From Anthoceros angustus (taxonomy: Eukaryota; Streptophyta; Anthocerotopsida; Anthocerotales; Anthocerotaceae), in contig VJWM01000186.1 of NCBI GenBank assembly GCA_010909165.1, positions 186,001 through 250,000 of the forward strand: a stretch of DNA of 64,000 nucleotides, written 5' to 3'. Every line of letters starts with the position of its first letter. The stretch's first letter is position 1. Positions 1 through 10,547 of the stretch are shown in pieces. The translations under genes and the position numbers were made by a program. The notes beneath the pieces were generated by a model, which was not told the origin of the DNA, did not search any database, and saw only the letters and a program-made list of their open reading frames with translations.

Positions 1-433
1 AGCAGTGTTCTCAAGGGTCTTCTATACATGGTCTTTTCCAAGGTCTTCTCCATGTCTTTTTCCAAGGCTCCCCAATATGATGCGGGGCCACCCAATCTGT
101 GCCTATCAAGGACACCCCCTGCCCGGTCTGCTCTTAGCTTTGCTCTGGGGTCAAGGGGGTGAAATGTCACATTGGGCACAAGCACAAGGATTTCGACAAG
201 AATACTTGGGAGGCACAAGTACGGCTTGCTTCTTCTTCCGGCGCAGCGGCTCACCCAATCCCTCTTTCGGCAGCCTCCCTTGGGCCACCGCCAGAGTCTT
301 GGAAGTGGCTTTGGAGGTAGTCCAACCACCTGCTGGCGTTATTTCACACTCGTTTCCTGAGCCCCCGTCTTTTTCGGCGGCTCCCGAGGCGTCTTCACAA
401 TGATGTTCGCCTTTCGTACCGCCTTCCATTGGA
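1..433 (+). other. Flank or 5' end of the non-LTR element
   Basis: GC-rich sequence with no recognisable domain. The + frame that later carries the reverse transcriptase is open from about base 5 to 403, so this could be the N-terminal end of the same decayed element, but no zinc finger or other N-terminal motif is visible. The antisense reading frame over 151-633 is rich in Arg, Ser and Pro and looks like a composition effect. Confidence 0.3.
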
Positions 434-1039
434 TTGCCTTGCGGGGATGAGGAGGCTTGGACTCTTTTCCTTTTCCTTCCTAGGTGGTGTCTTCGGCGCT
501 CTAGGGGCGGTTCTTCGGGCCATGGGGAGGTGGCTTCCCGCCTCTGCCGCTTTCGGGCAGGGGATTGGGAGGCTCTACAGGTGGAGGATCTTTGGGCGGC
601 AAGATCTAGGTTAGGGATGGCCAAGGTTGACAAGGTTTGTCTGGACCCTGGTAAGGCGCGTCTTCGAAGGTGTCATACGTTGGGTCGGAATGGTGAGTAC
701 GCACGGGCCGCTAGGGCTCTCCGCCCGGAGCCGGTGGTGCCGGCCTCCGAGGACACCATCGCTACGCTCCGTGCCCTTCATCCAGCCCCCAGTGACAGCA
801 TTCCATAGGATACCTTCGACTTCATGCCCGAGGAGCTTTTTTGTCTAGACAGGGCGGTCTTTGGTCGGGCCCTCTCCACTGTCCCCCGGTCTGTCAAGGA
901 CAGTTTATGAACACCTTCGAGATTATTTCTCCCCAGAGGATCCATCTAGTAGTTTTTCAGAGCTTTTCATTCTGGCGGTGGTTGTGGCCAGAGGCGAGGT
1001 CCCTCACAGGATCTCCCAGGGGCTTGCAGGTTACTAGTT

Positions 1040-1925
1040 TTGGAGAAACTTACATCGAGGGTGCGCCCTATTGCTGTCGGAGAGGTGTTCCTGCGCCTCA
1101 TCAGCCGTAGCATTGCGATTGAACTTCGGGAGCACCTTTGCCCCCACCAATTTGGGATTGCCATTCCAGAGGGTTGTGAGTCTATGGCCTTTGGTATCCA
1201 GGTGGTCCTCGAGTCTCACCCACATTGGGTTGCTCTACAAGTAGATGTCGAGAATGCCTTCAACACTGTGTTTAGGGCCGTCATTTTCTCGGAACTCAGG
1301 GATGCAGGTGGGTACCTAGCGGGCCTCTATGGATCTCCATCCAACTACTATCAACATGGTCCAGCTACGGGAGGCGTTTCGGTTCTCCACTCGGCGACGG
1401 GCAAAAGGCAAGGGGATCCATTACGAGGTGCCCTCTTCGCCATGGCGCACTTCAGGGCGCTGTCCTCCACAACCTCTGCAGTTTGGGAGTGCCTTTTCCC
1501 ATCTGTGGTTGACGATACCCATATCCTCGAGCGAGGGGACAAGGTGAGGCCTGCCTTTGATCTCTTCTCCTTGGAGCTCTCCCGTATGGTATTGAGGGTC
1601 AAGATCGATAAGTGCAGGGTGTGGTCCCCTTTCGGTAATACACCCCCTCTTCACTATCCAGGGGGGGGATATTATTTCTCCGCAAGGGCCTTGGGTCCTC
1701 GGAGTTCCACTGGGTCCCCCTGACTTTATTCAAGGGTTTGTGGACGTGGCTCTGGAAGAAGACGTGTCTCACATTGGGGACCTTTCACAAATTGGAGACC
1801 CTCAGGTTGCGTTTGGTATTTTGTCTTCCTGCTTTGCGCGTCAACCAGGTTATCTTACCAGGACGGTTGCTCCATCCCCGGCCTTTTTATCAAGCTTGAG
1901 ACAATTTGATAGGCAGGTTATGTAG
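1040..1925 (+). pseudogene. Reverse transcriptase domain of the non-LTR element, frameshifted
   Basis: The frame opening at 1040 carries RPIAVGEVFLRLISR, then HWVALQVDVENAFN (the RT motif with the first catalytic Asp), GKRQGDPLRGALF (the QGDP motif) and VVDDTHI, which stands where (Y/F)xDD is expected. The first residue of that box is therefore changed, while both aspartates remain. The frame stops at 1723 and continues in another frame at 1740-1925 with a segment resembling the helical region after the RT fingers and palm. A further hop near 1990-2050 (LPVAFGGTGL, then MEASALAAFLGSW) recovers more of it. The enzyme would copy element RNA at a nicked target; this copy cannot be made as one protein. 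Confidence 0.7.
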
Positions 1926-2439
1926 GCTCTTGGGGGCATTATAGGTCCCGGCACCTTCGAATGCGCCGATGGTGACTTGGTGCGGAAACAGGCATCATTG
2001 CCAGTGGCCTTTGGAGGCACTGGCTTGCTGGGCCATGGAGGCCTCAGCTCTGGCAGCCTTCCTTGGGAGTTGGGCCCTCTCTGCCCCAATTTTGGCCTCT
2101 CGATTCTTCTGCAGGACTCCCCGGGCCTTCCCCTTGCAGGTCTCTCTTAGGCGGCCTAGGGACTCCCTTTCCTCAGAGGCTAGGGAAGCCATGCCTCCTT
2201 TTTCCTCTTTCTCTAAGGAAGGGATGCGTGGCCTTCAAGCCTCTCCGGAGAAGCAATATTTACAGCGCAAGGGCCCTCTTTCGACTCCTCCATTCCTGGT
2301 CTTGGGCCCGCTCGTTCTGATTCGGGAAGAGGTAGGCTTCTGGCTCGGCCTTGCATTCCGGCGTTCCGAATCGCACCAGCATCCTTTTCGATCGCGATGA
2401 GGGTCCGCCTTGGTTTGGCTCATCCTCTGGCCTCTTCTC

Positions 2440-2950
2440 TTTCCACTGCAGTTGTGGAGCTGCCATCAACGATTCCGGATCTCATTTGGCCCGTTGTCCC
2501 ACGGGGGTGCAACGTATTGCTACGCATGACACTGTTCACGACATCATGTTTTCGATAACTATGGAGAGCGGATTTTTTCCGTATAGGGAGCGCTCATATA
2601 CATTGCGTAATGGCGTGTCACTCAGGGCGGACCTTTTTTATACTAGGGGGGAGCAAATTTAAATCGCTAATGTGGTTGTCACGGATCCCACGAGAGACTC
2701 TATATGCGAGCATGTCATCATCAAGCCCCTATGCTGGGCGGTGAAGGGATGCGCAACCAGCGAGACTCACAAGTACTCTCCTATGCAAGACGACCATGTT
2801 TTCATCCCCCTCGCCCTCGAGACTAATGGGGCTATGGGCAAGGACTTCTCTAGGTTAATTAAGGAGTGTGCAAAAGCCTATCACAGCCACAGGAATTGGA
2901 GGGGCCTCCCCCTTTCCTCTGTGGTGGCTTTCTTTCGCCGGCATCCATAG
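2440..2950 (+). pseudogene. CCHC zinc motif and restriction-like endonuclease of the non-LTR element
   Basis: The frame from about 2351 reads FHCSCGAAINDSGSHLARC, a C-x1-C-x9-H-x3-C zinc motif. It is followed by RADLFYT and, after a single in-frame stop near 2660, VVVTDPT, then a conserved Lys-Tyr pair and IPLALETNGAMGKDF. The order zinc motif, Asp box, (V/T)DPT, KY and E-x-x-G is that of the PD-(D/E)xK endonuclease at the C-terminus of R2-group elements, which nicks the target for primed reverse transcription. The frame ends at 2950. The stop between the two halves makes this copy inactive. Confidence 0.6.
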
Positions 2951-3400
2951 CTCTAGCGCTGGCTACATTTATAGACTGACTACATGCGCAGGACTAGCGG
3001 CTTCTTCGGCACCAGTGCTAGGTAGGCCCTTCATCATCCCTGATCACGATATCATTGGTGCAGTAGGTAGTTACGAAAAAGGCATTCGAGGGGACTAGAA
3101 CTTCCCCTTTTACTATTAGCCCTTCGACTTCCTCTTTTACTACTAGCCCTTTTTGGGTTTGTTCCTCCTCGGACTTCAGGGTAGATGGATTCCCCATCCC
3201 GCTTATTAATAACGTCTAGTCTTGGTATACTCGGTAGACTTTCTGAACTTTCTTCTACCAAATATGTACATAAAGGCGGGACTCTCTGTATCCACAATAT
3301 GGTCTTCCACTCCAATCGCCGGAGTAGGCTTCAGACATGAGGGGGGGAGCTAGTTGCCTTCGTCCCCGCTCATCAAACCCTGCACGTGAAGGCGACCGTC
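2951..3400. other. Intergenic sequence upstream of the bromodomain gene
   Basis: No gene seen. There is a short imperfect direct repeat around 3100-3150 (two versions of CTTTTACTA-TAGCCC). The promoter and 5' UTR of the gene starting at 3401 should lie here, but no convincing TATA box stands out. Confidence 0.4.
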
Positions 3401-6400
3401 ATGGATCAGTCTCAGCCTCATGGTAGCGTTATTTGCTGGGGAGACTATCAGTTGCTGCTGCTAGCCAGCGCCGTCAAGAGGCATGGTACTGGAAATTGGA
3501 GGACTGTCTTTGAAGAGCTCAATTCCTGCTCGCTCAAGAACGGCATCCCCCTTGCTTTATCACCTGAGGTGCAAATTTGCTGCTGTCTGCTTCCCTCGAT
3601 GTCGCCATTATGTTACTGTGCCGAAGTTGCTGCAATGTTGTCCATATCTACCGTTGGAGCCGTGCTTGTTCATTTTTTCATGTACCTTGAACTGGGGTTT
3701 TCATACAAGTCTTGACCTTGGCAGGCTTGCAAGCACAAATTCGAGGATTGGCGGGAACAACATGCCAGCAGCAGCAGCAAGAGCAGGTAGTAGGCGTTCC
3801 CTTTCTTCGATCTATGTTAATCCCCGGTCAAGTCGTGTGCCTAGCTACAAGGTAAGGTACATGCAGCTGGGCTCGCAGGATCCTGAACCACCTGCGGTGG
3901 GAACTGTGGAGCTGGATGACTTCTGTTTGCTTCACTGAACGAGCTTGGCATTGATTATCCTGTCCCAGGGATCACGAGATCTGTGAAACAGTGCTGGCAG
4001 AGCTTACGAAACAGAGGGTAACCCGCCTGAAGCGAGAACTTGAAGTCTTCGATGGGAACATCGGGTGAGCCTCTAAATCTGCGAATTGCTCTCTCAAAGA
4101 ACTAGTTTCTTAAGACGCGTGCCGCCATAGACGTTGTCGGGTCCCCTTCGATAATGGGAAATGTTGAAAGCGCACTATTAGGTTTTTAGAGCACAGAGTT
4201 TCCTCCTTGTGCAGGTCTTTGGAGAGGAAAATCAAAAGGCTCCGAGCAGAAAGGGACCAACAGCAGGGCTTAACAGCGAATGAGCTACTGGTGGAGAGTC
4301 TGGCGCCGGGACTTGACCAGAATTTGCCCCCTTTTCTTCAAGGACCTGGCACAAGGTTTATCATTGCAGACTTGGACAGCAGCCTTGAAAATCAGCTTGA
4401 GTCGAAATGCATAAGTGCTCTTCCTGACCCATCGGTGGGTCCAGAATCTTCCAGGACAGGAGATTCCAAGGTGATGTTTTCAGCATCACCTGATGTTGGC
4501 ATTGGAGAGGATCAGGGAACATTTTCAGCTGCCAAGGTAGGGCATAGAATCACCCAGGATGAGGTTGATAGGGATGATGGTAGCACAGCTGTCCGACAGA
4601 AACAAAGTGCCTGTGATAGTCAGTCTGACATTTGTCCTCGGGAGGGACCCATGCGTGTGGAGCAAGCAAGCAGCAACAGTGACTTGACAGTCGTGGATGG
4701 AGCAGTGACGGTACTCAAGTCTTCCATTCAGGGTTGTGAGGGTTCATCAACACCACGCTTGGATCCGTCAGATGGTCAGGATGTGTCCTTGATGTCCTCC
4801 CCTGACCTTGCCGATTGTAGGTCTGTACTGGATACCAATAGAAATCTCAAAGACCTGCCAGTGGGTTGCAAAGATTTGAGAATTTCACACCAGGGACATC
4901 CGGCAGGCACTTCAAGTGGTGATTCTGGTTTTGCAGTGGAGTCATCGTGGGTGGATGCACACAATTCTTGTACTGCGGAGATCCAGGAAGATGGGATAGA
5001 TGATGAAGGCAATCCGCAAGTGTTTGGTCGCGACTGTAAGCCTCAAAATGTACTCCACGGGCCACTCCTCCACAGTAATACGTTTCTGGAAGCTGGGCAA
5101 TCACGGATCTCTGTCATTACATTGGGCCCTGCTGCAGATCTCCTTGAAGGGAACTGCAAAGGAATCAATGTCTGTGTGGTGAAAGATTGCTCCCATTCTC
5201 ACTTAGAACTACATAGTAATAGCATTATTGACGATATCCAGCATTGCTCTGACGTGAAGGGGAGGGCCAAGCCTTCATCTATACCTTCGCCAAGGGCATG
5301 TTGCACGCCAAGGTCATTGCAACATGCAGGCATGTGCCCAGTCCATATTGTTTCTCAAGGGTGCGCAGAGACACTTGAGCACATCACTAAAGATCTGGCT
5401 CTCGCTGCTGTTGACAAACAGCAGGAGGGTGATGGCCATGCAAGTTATGCACATGTCAAGGTAAACGAGGAGGAGCCGAAGACTGATAGTCAATCTGGGT
5501 GGACTGGACGCAGTTCAGATCTGCGTACTGAGAATCCTTGTGAAGATTTGCAGATGCACACAACCAGTTCAGATCTTTCACATTTACCAGGGCCAGTTCC
5601 TTTATGTGGTAGTCATGAGGGCAGTGGTACTGCACACGAGCAAGATAAGGATGGTGAGGACCTCCTGGGAAGCAGGGATTCTGGTGACAGCCAGGTGGAA
5701 AAGAGTGAGGCAGGCTCTCCTCTTGATGGTATTGATGATACTTCACCTAATAGTAGGAGGAGTAAGCGCGAGCCTAGGGTTCCTGGCAAACTTATTCCTC
5801 TACTTGAGTGCCTGCGAGTGATATGCATGCACAAATTTGCACCCTTGTTTAAACAGAAACATGAAAATCAGGTACTTAGTTGGTGTTCATTTGTGCAGCA
5901 AAACTGATTCTGAGCTCAAATTGCAAGCTTGTTATAAGCTGCTGACTGTATGCCTTGGATTGACTGCAGGACAATTCTCGGTACCATTGTTTGATTAAAA
6001 GGCACATGGATCTGAGTGTAGTACGTGCACGACTTGAGGAAGGTGCCTATTCCGGCAGTCTGGAGTTTTTTAGGGACATGCTGCTTATTTTCAACAATGC
6101 TCTCGTCTACTATCAAAAAGATACTCCAGAGTACGTGGCTTCCAAGGTCCTTCGTGAGGTCACTATGCAGGAAATGCAGAAGATTTTCCAAACAGAGGCT
6201 TTAATAAAGCAAGATGGTCCTGCCACCAGAAAGCGAGAGCCCAAGAAGGGAGCTGATAATTCTAGAGCTGTGACTCCCAATACTGGCAGTGATGGACGAA
6301 GAAAGGCAAGTGTGAGGCTCTTGTCAACGGACAATCGAAGTACTGACTCTACTCTGGATTTTGAAGATGTGTCAAAAAGTGCCAGTTTGAGTGCCATGGG

Positions 6401-6896
6401 TCCTAGTAGCAGCAGTAGAGGTGATGGCCCAGGCAGTACAGAGGAAGATGATGAAGTCGTTGGGAGGTTGAAGGATGTAAGAAAGGGCTGTCAAAATGTG
6501 ACACGGGGAAAGGTGAGACAAGAAGTAGAGGTGAAGAAAGGGCAGATGAAGGCACGGCATAGAGCTTCCAAGGATGACCTATCAGTTTCTGGCAAGGTAG
6601 CACCGCTTAGAGGTAAAGGGAAGGAGTACGAAGGGACGCCTTTTGATGAAATCAGGAGGTTTCAAAGAATACCGACCAAAAGTCCGCTGAGGAAAGATAA
6701 AGAAGTAGATCATAATCCCAATTTGATAGCTGCAGGAATGATAGAAGTTAAGCCAAAGGGCCAATCAGGACGACAGCAACCCGCTTCTCCTGAAGCCAAA
6801 GGACGCCCAGGTAGGGGTTCCAAGAGGCCAGGTGCACAGCTGCCAAAGGAGAGCAAGAGAGTTTACAGCCAACCAAGGAAACGAGCCAGAAGATGA
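3401..6896 (+). CDS. SANT/Myb and bromodomain protein (five exons)
   Basis: Exons 3401-3568, 3725-3786, 3969-4064, 4215-5871 and 5970-6896 join in frame with GT-AG borders and give 969 residues. ATG 3401 is the first ATG in frame; the codon at 3386 is GTG. Residues about 11-45 (WGDYQLLLLASAVKRHGTGN) form a SANT/Myb-like repeat. A charged helix follows (CKHKFEDWRE, LKRELEVFDG), then about 520 residues of Ser/Asp-rich low complexity. A bromodomain lies at about 630-736, split by the last intron, and keeps the acetyl-lysine-binding Asn in LIFNNALVYY. The C-terminus is rich in Lys/Arg and ends in a nuclear-localisation-like KRARR. This order matches the plant family of N-terminal SANT, C-terminal bromodomain proteins. 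A nuclear chromatin-reader role is inferred from the family; the exact complex is not. Confidence 0.85.
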
Positions 6897-7248
6897 CCAT
6901 TTGCCCACAAATCGTTAGTCAGACCTTTGAAGCGGGTGTGAATCCAAGGTATTTATTGTAGCCTTTTTGGCACCATGCTTTCTGTCACTGTAGGAGTAAC
7001 CTGTTCGTTTGTGATCTGTAAAGCATATGAGTCTTTTGTGATACGTGAAGCATTTGAATGTAATTTTATATGTTGCGACGTTTTGTTGTAGTGTTGAATG
7101 GGATATTTCCATTCGTTTTTCTCAATGTAGTCTGTTCACACCTTTGTATTGTGCCTTGATATCAAGAGAGTGGGGATCTTAATGTAAAAAACGCACGTGG
7201 GAGATCCTATCTACACGACTATAGTGAGATCTACATAGCTTGAATATA
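6897..7248 (+). other. 3' flank of the bromodomain gene
   Basis: T-rich sequence with several TTTTGT tracts after the stop codon, consistent with a 3' UTR and plant polyadenylation region. No canonical AATAAA is evident. It runs into the direct repeat that borders the MITE. Confidence 0.4.
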
Positions 7249-7813
7249 CAGTCCACCCCCTCAAATTGGGACTGGTTCGAAGTGCCTTTACAGGTCCCAT
7301 TAAGGGGGGTGTCCTGATTATATTTTCCCTAATTAAAAATAATAAAAATATTATAAAATTTAAAAAAAAAATAAAAAATACCCAAAAAAAAAATTTAAAT
7401 TTTGATTGATATGTTTCACTAAAAATAACTTTTACCACTTCTCTATATAGTTGTTTGAAAGCTAGCGCTCTCTCTAAGCAACATCAAAAAACCTATACCT
7501 ATCATAAAGGAAAAAGCTTAGCTTAAGAGTCTTCAAGCACACCTAAAAGTCTATTGTGCTCTGAAATAATCAATCCTTTTTTCTTTCTTTTTTTAATTTT
7601 TTTAGTAAAAAAATTAGAAATCCCATTTAGGGAGGTGAAACTAACATGAATGTACCTTTCAAAAGGTCCCAATTATCATTTAGGAAAAAGTCCCATTTAT
7701 TACATTGTAAACTAAAGGGAGTAGGATGGGAGGTCCCATTTAGAGAGGAATCCCATTTATAGAGTTCCCAATTAGGGGGGGCCGACTGTAGTGAGATCTA
7801 CATAGCCTGAATA
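7222..7813. repeat. 25-bp direct repeats on either side of the MITE
   Basis: TAGTGAGATCTACATAGC followed by YTGAATA occurs at 7222-7246 and 7789-7813 with one mismatch. The MITE sits at the TA junction between the two, so it either landed in an existing 25-bp tandem repeat or made an unusually long duplication. Confidence 0.7.
7249..7788. mobile_element. Tc1/mariner-like MITE, about 540 bp
   Basis: The ends are inverted repeats: CAGTCCACCCCCTCAAATTG on the left and, in reverse complement, CAGTCGGCCCCCCCTAATTG on the right. Both are bordered by TA, the target-site duplication of Tc1/mariner elements. The interior is very AT-rich and repeats the subterminal motif TCCCATTTA several times. There is no transposase ORF, so it is a non-autonomous derivative. 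Confidence 0.7.
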
Positions 7814-8312
7814 TATCATACTCCGAGGGGTGGTTCAACAGGGGTAATGCCAAAACATAAAGGTTCAACATATATATTTATATTTTTTAAATGTTCAATA
7901 TTTATAAAAAAATAATTTTATTAAATTTTAATATTTATTAGAATATATAGGTATCTATATATAACTAATAGATATGTATAAACCTCCTCTAAATAAGCAC
8001 TAATTTTCCACACAAACCCTAGTTTCCCAAACAACCTCTAGCTTTTCAAACAAGCCCTAGCTTCTAAGAAGCCCTAGCTTTTCAAACAAGCACTTTTTAA
8101 ACAAGGTCAACCAAATTTCATTGTGCCTTTCTTGTTTGGGAAAGTGGCTACTCGCAAGCACCCAAACATGGCAACAAACAAACAATCTCTGCTAACAACC
8201 ATGTTCCGTAAAATTGAAAAAGAGGAGAGGGATGCTAAAATTACACGAGATGTACACTTGCTTTCTACAAGTGTAGCTGAGACTTCAAATGAAAAAGTTT
8301 CGAAGCCGACAC
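7789..8312. other. AT-rich intergenic stretch
   Basis: Very AT-rich from 7860 to 8000, then several near copies of CAAACAA.CCCTAGCTT between 8010 and 8095. A 75-codon open frame at 8123-8350 has no recognisable homology and overlaps the start of the next LTR, so it is not called. Confidence 0.4.
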
Positions 8313-9529
8313 TGTGCAACGCAAAAGTTTGGGCCGCTGGTTCGGGATGATTTAATTTGGAACCGGTCCAAACTCTTTTGGTTGGAAATGGATTGGTGAA
8401 GACATGCTGAAACTTTTTCGTTCCTCTTGAAGCTGGAATTATAGGATATTGTTAGGCAAGCATAGAGGATACACAGGGGAAAAGAAACGGGCCAAAATGA
8501 CCTAGTGGTGAAGAGAGTAGGTAGCCTAAGTAGGCTGTTCCCCGACGACGGTAGGCTAGGGAGCCCAAGGGACACGGGCCTCACGGGCCAAAATGACCTA
8601 GTGGTGAAGAGAGTAGGTAGCCTAAGTAGGCTGTTCCCCGACGACGGTAGGCTAGGGAGCCCAAGGGACACGGGCAGCCTACCGCGGTAGGCTGGCAGTT
8701 CACCACCGTAGGCTGAGGACGCTTCAAATAGGAAGTAGGGACATGATATAGCTGCTATATATGCCCACCACCAGTAAATCAAATAAATAGGCTAAAATAG
8801 GGGATACTTAATTAGGAGTATATTAATTAGGGGTTCATTAATTAATGACCAAAATTGAATAGGTAAATAAGTAACCTAGGGGGAAAATAGTATTTTAGGA
8901 CAGTGAACCCAATCTAGGGTTAGGGAGCAGCCACGTGGCGCACATCTGAGAATGAAAGGTGCCGCGCTCTCTCTTTCCCGACCCCTACACCCCATTCTGG
9001 GGAGTGCTGAGGTTTTGAGCGCGAGGAGAAGGGAGGAAAAAAGAGCTGGGCGCCATCGCGAGGATTAGCTGGCAAACACCGGCCTGAAGGCAAGGAAGGC
9101 GCGCGCGCGTGAAGTGGAGGACAGGCGAGATAGGAATTTTGGAAGACGGAGTAGTGCAAAGAGAGTGGAGAAGGAGGGCGTGCAAAGGTGCTGGAAGCGG
9201 CAAGCGTAAGAGCTTCTGGGGCACGACAGTGGTGGAGGAAGTAGCGCAAGGAGGCCAGGACCGCGAGAAGGAGGAGATGCCCCACTTGCTGAGGCGCAAG
9301 GAGATTGGGGAGGCTGAGGGTTTCACAAAGTGGCTTCCTCCTTGGTGGAAAATCGGCGTGGTGGTGAAGTAAGGGAGGCAGCGGTGAAGGCCAGGATTAG
9401 CACCAGAGAAGGATGTGAGGGTTGTGAGAAGGAGGTGATTGAGGAGGAAGCGCTCCAAAATTGTGAAGGGAACTAAGAACTTGGGGAGCAATTTGCTGAC
9501 CTTCTTCCTCTAACAATTTTTATGCAACC
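8313..9529 (+). mobile_element. LTR-like leader of gag-like element A
   Basis: It starts with TGTGCAACGCAAAAGTTTGG and is homologous over several hundred bases to the reverse complement of 42369-41390 (copy B), sharing GGGAAAAGAAACGGG near 8476 and AACCCAATC.AGGGTT near 8915. It shares the terminal sequence and GCCACGTGGCG (8931) with copy C. U3 holds CCTACCGCGGTAGG palindromes at 8679-8715 and a TATA box (CTATATATGCCC, about 8755). Copy C shows that a gypsy polypurine tract precedes the same TGTG start, so I read these as LTRs. The 3' end of the LTR is not resolved and no standard primer-binding site is seen before the ATG at 9530. Confidence 0.55.
8487..8678. repeat. 96-bp tandem duplication in the LTR
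   Basis: Two nearly identical units of period 96, each starting at ACGGGCCAAAATGACC. They include the sequence upstream of the TATA box, so this copy has a duplicated candidate enhancer block. Copy B has a single unit here. Confidence 0.85.
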
Positions 9530-10428
9530 ATGACTCGAGGGGCAAAGGGAAAGGGGAAGGAGGCGCCCGCTAGGGGCTCACCCTCAGGCAGCGGCGCAGA
9601 AAGAGGCAAGAGGCCGGTAGCAGGAGGATTGCCGCAAGGTGGTCACGGCCTGGAAATGCCGCAATTCATTTGCTTCACGGGGCAGCTGAACCCCAGGGAT
9701 TTGGTAGATTTCAGGCAGTGGGCGGAGGAGGATAACATTCAATTGGAATGGGTGTATGGCCGCCAATGGGCCTACACCAATTTGGAGCTAATTGAAGAAT
9801 GCTATGTCAATCTTCACCAATCGGAGGCAGCCTTGACATTGCTGGAGAGGAATGCTAGGACCGATCCCCGCTATTGGACAGTTAGGAGCATTCGCCAAGT
9901 GTATGAAAGGCCGGAGGAGGAGGGCTCCAGAATTGCTCTTCTTGAGAGGTCGAATGGGGGGAAAAGAGCCCCCACCATGGACATACCCCAGGAGGTAGAC
10001 CTTGTCGATGGGGAATGAAGGCCAAGACCAAGAATGGCTGGAAGACGCAGAACATGAAGGAGCTCAAGTAGAGGCTCTTTTCCAAAATTGTCTTGGGGTT
10101 GGTGAATTATCAGCGCACCTCTTATTTCAGCACCAATTTCTTGCAATTCTTGTGGAAGATTGTGAGAGGAGCCAAGCCGGATTAGGGAACCATCATGTAT
10201 GAGGCCTACATCCATCACAGGGAGAAGCTCCTTAAACCCAATACGGTAGGTGAGGGAAGTGCGCGGCCATGTTACTTGAGCACCTATTTGGTGCATTTGT
10301 GGGAAACGGAGGGGCTTTTGACTAGCAAGGAGCTCGAGGATTCTTGGCATCCCTTTGAGGTTATTCACCTCAAGCCAAGCTTGGAAAGGCCCTTGCCTTT
10401 CGCTTTAAGGAAGACCTTGGGAGGATAA
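9530..10428 (+). pseudogene. Gag-like protein of element A, N-terminal globular domain (broken)
   Basis: ATG 9530 opens 162 codons with a basic Gly-rich start, then a globular segment with LNPRDLVDFRQWAEEDN, GRQWAYTNLELIEECY and LERNARTDPRYWTV. After a frameshift near 10015 the protein continues as TKNGWKTQN, RLFSKIVLGLVNYQRTSYF and YLSTYLVHLWETEGLLT to the stop at 10428. Copies B (36271-36759 and 34833-35312) and C (12815-13755) share these motifs, which fixes the reading. Two in-frame TAG codons stand where copy B has TGG (Trp). The pattern (aromatic WAY, EECYVNL, RN..T, then LST.LV.L) distantly recalls the putative plant transposon protein domain found in angiosperm retroelements. Function unknown; a Gag role is inferred from its position behind an LTR. 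Confidence 0.55.
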
Positions 10429-10547
10429 GCATCCTCAAGCGTCACAGCACTGAAGTCGAGAATTGAAGAGGAGGTGGTAGCAGCACCTATGGGATTGCTG
10501 GAGGTGGAGGATATCCCTCAAATGAGCGTCAAGGGGGCGAGCAGGAA

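Larger units (their letters stand above)
434..2950 (+). mobile_element. Decayed non-LTR retrotransposon, R2/Utopia-like (RT plus restriction-like endonuclease)
   Basis: Pieces of one long ORF lie in order on the + strand but in changing frames with stops. 434-808 ends in a segment (GRNGEYARAARALRPEP and the following ALHPAP) that resembles the region preceding RT in R2/Utopia-type elements. 1040-1723 is the RT core and 1740-1925 the thumb-like part in another frame. About 2440-2950 holds a CxC..H..C zinc motif followed by a restriction-like endonuclease. No poly(A) tail, tandem 3' repeat or target-site duplication was found, so the ends are approximate. The family assignment rests on domain order and remembered motifs. 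Confidence 0.65.

Noticed and set aside
151-633. 160-codon minus-strand ORF
   Set aside because: Low-complexity Arg/Ser/Pro protein antisense to the non-LTR element; no domain.
8123-8350. 75-codon plus ORF before element A
   Set aside because: No homology, and its end overlaps the LTR start.
8285-8782. 165-codon minus ORF with duplicated LGLPSLPSSGNSLLRLP
   Set aside because: Produced by the 96-bp tandem duplication in an LTR; non-coding region in copies B and C.
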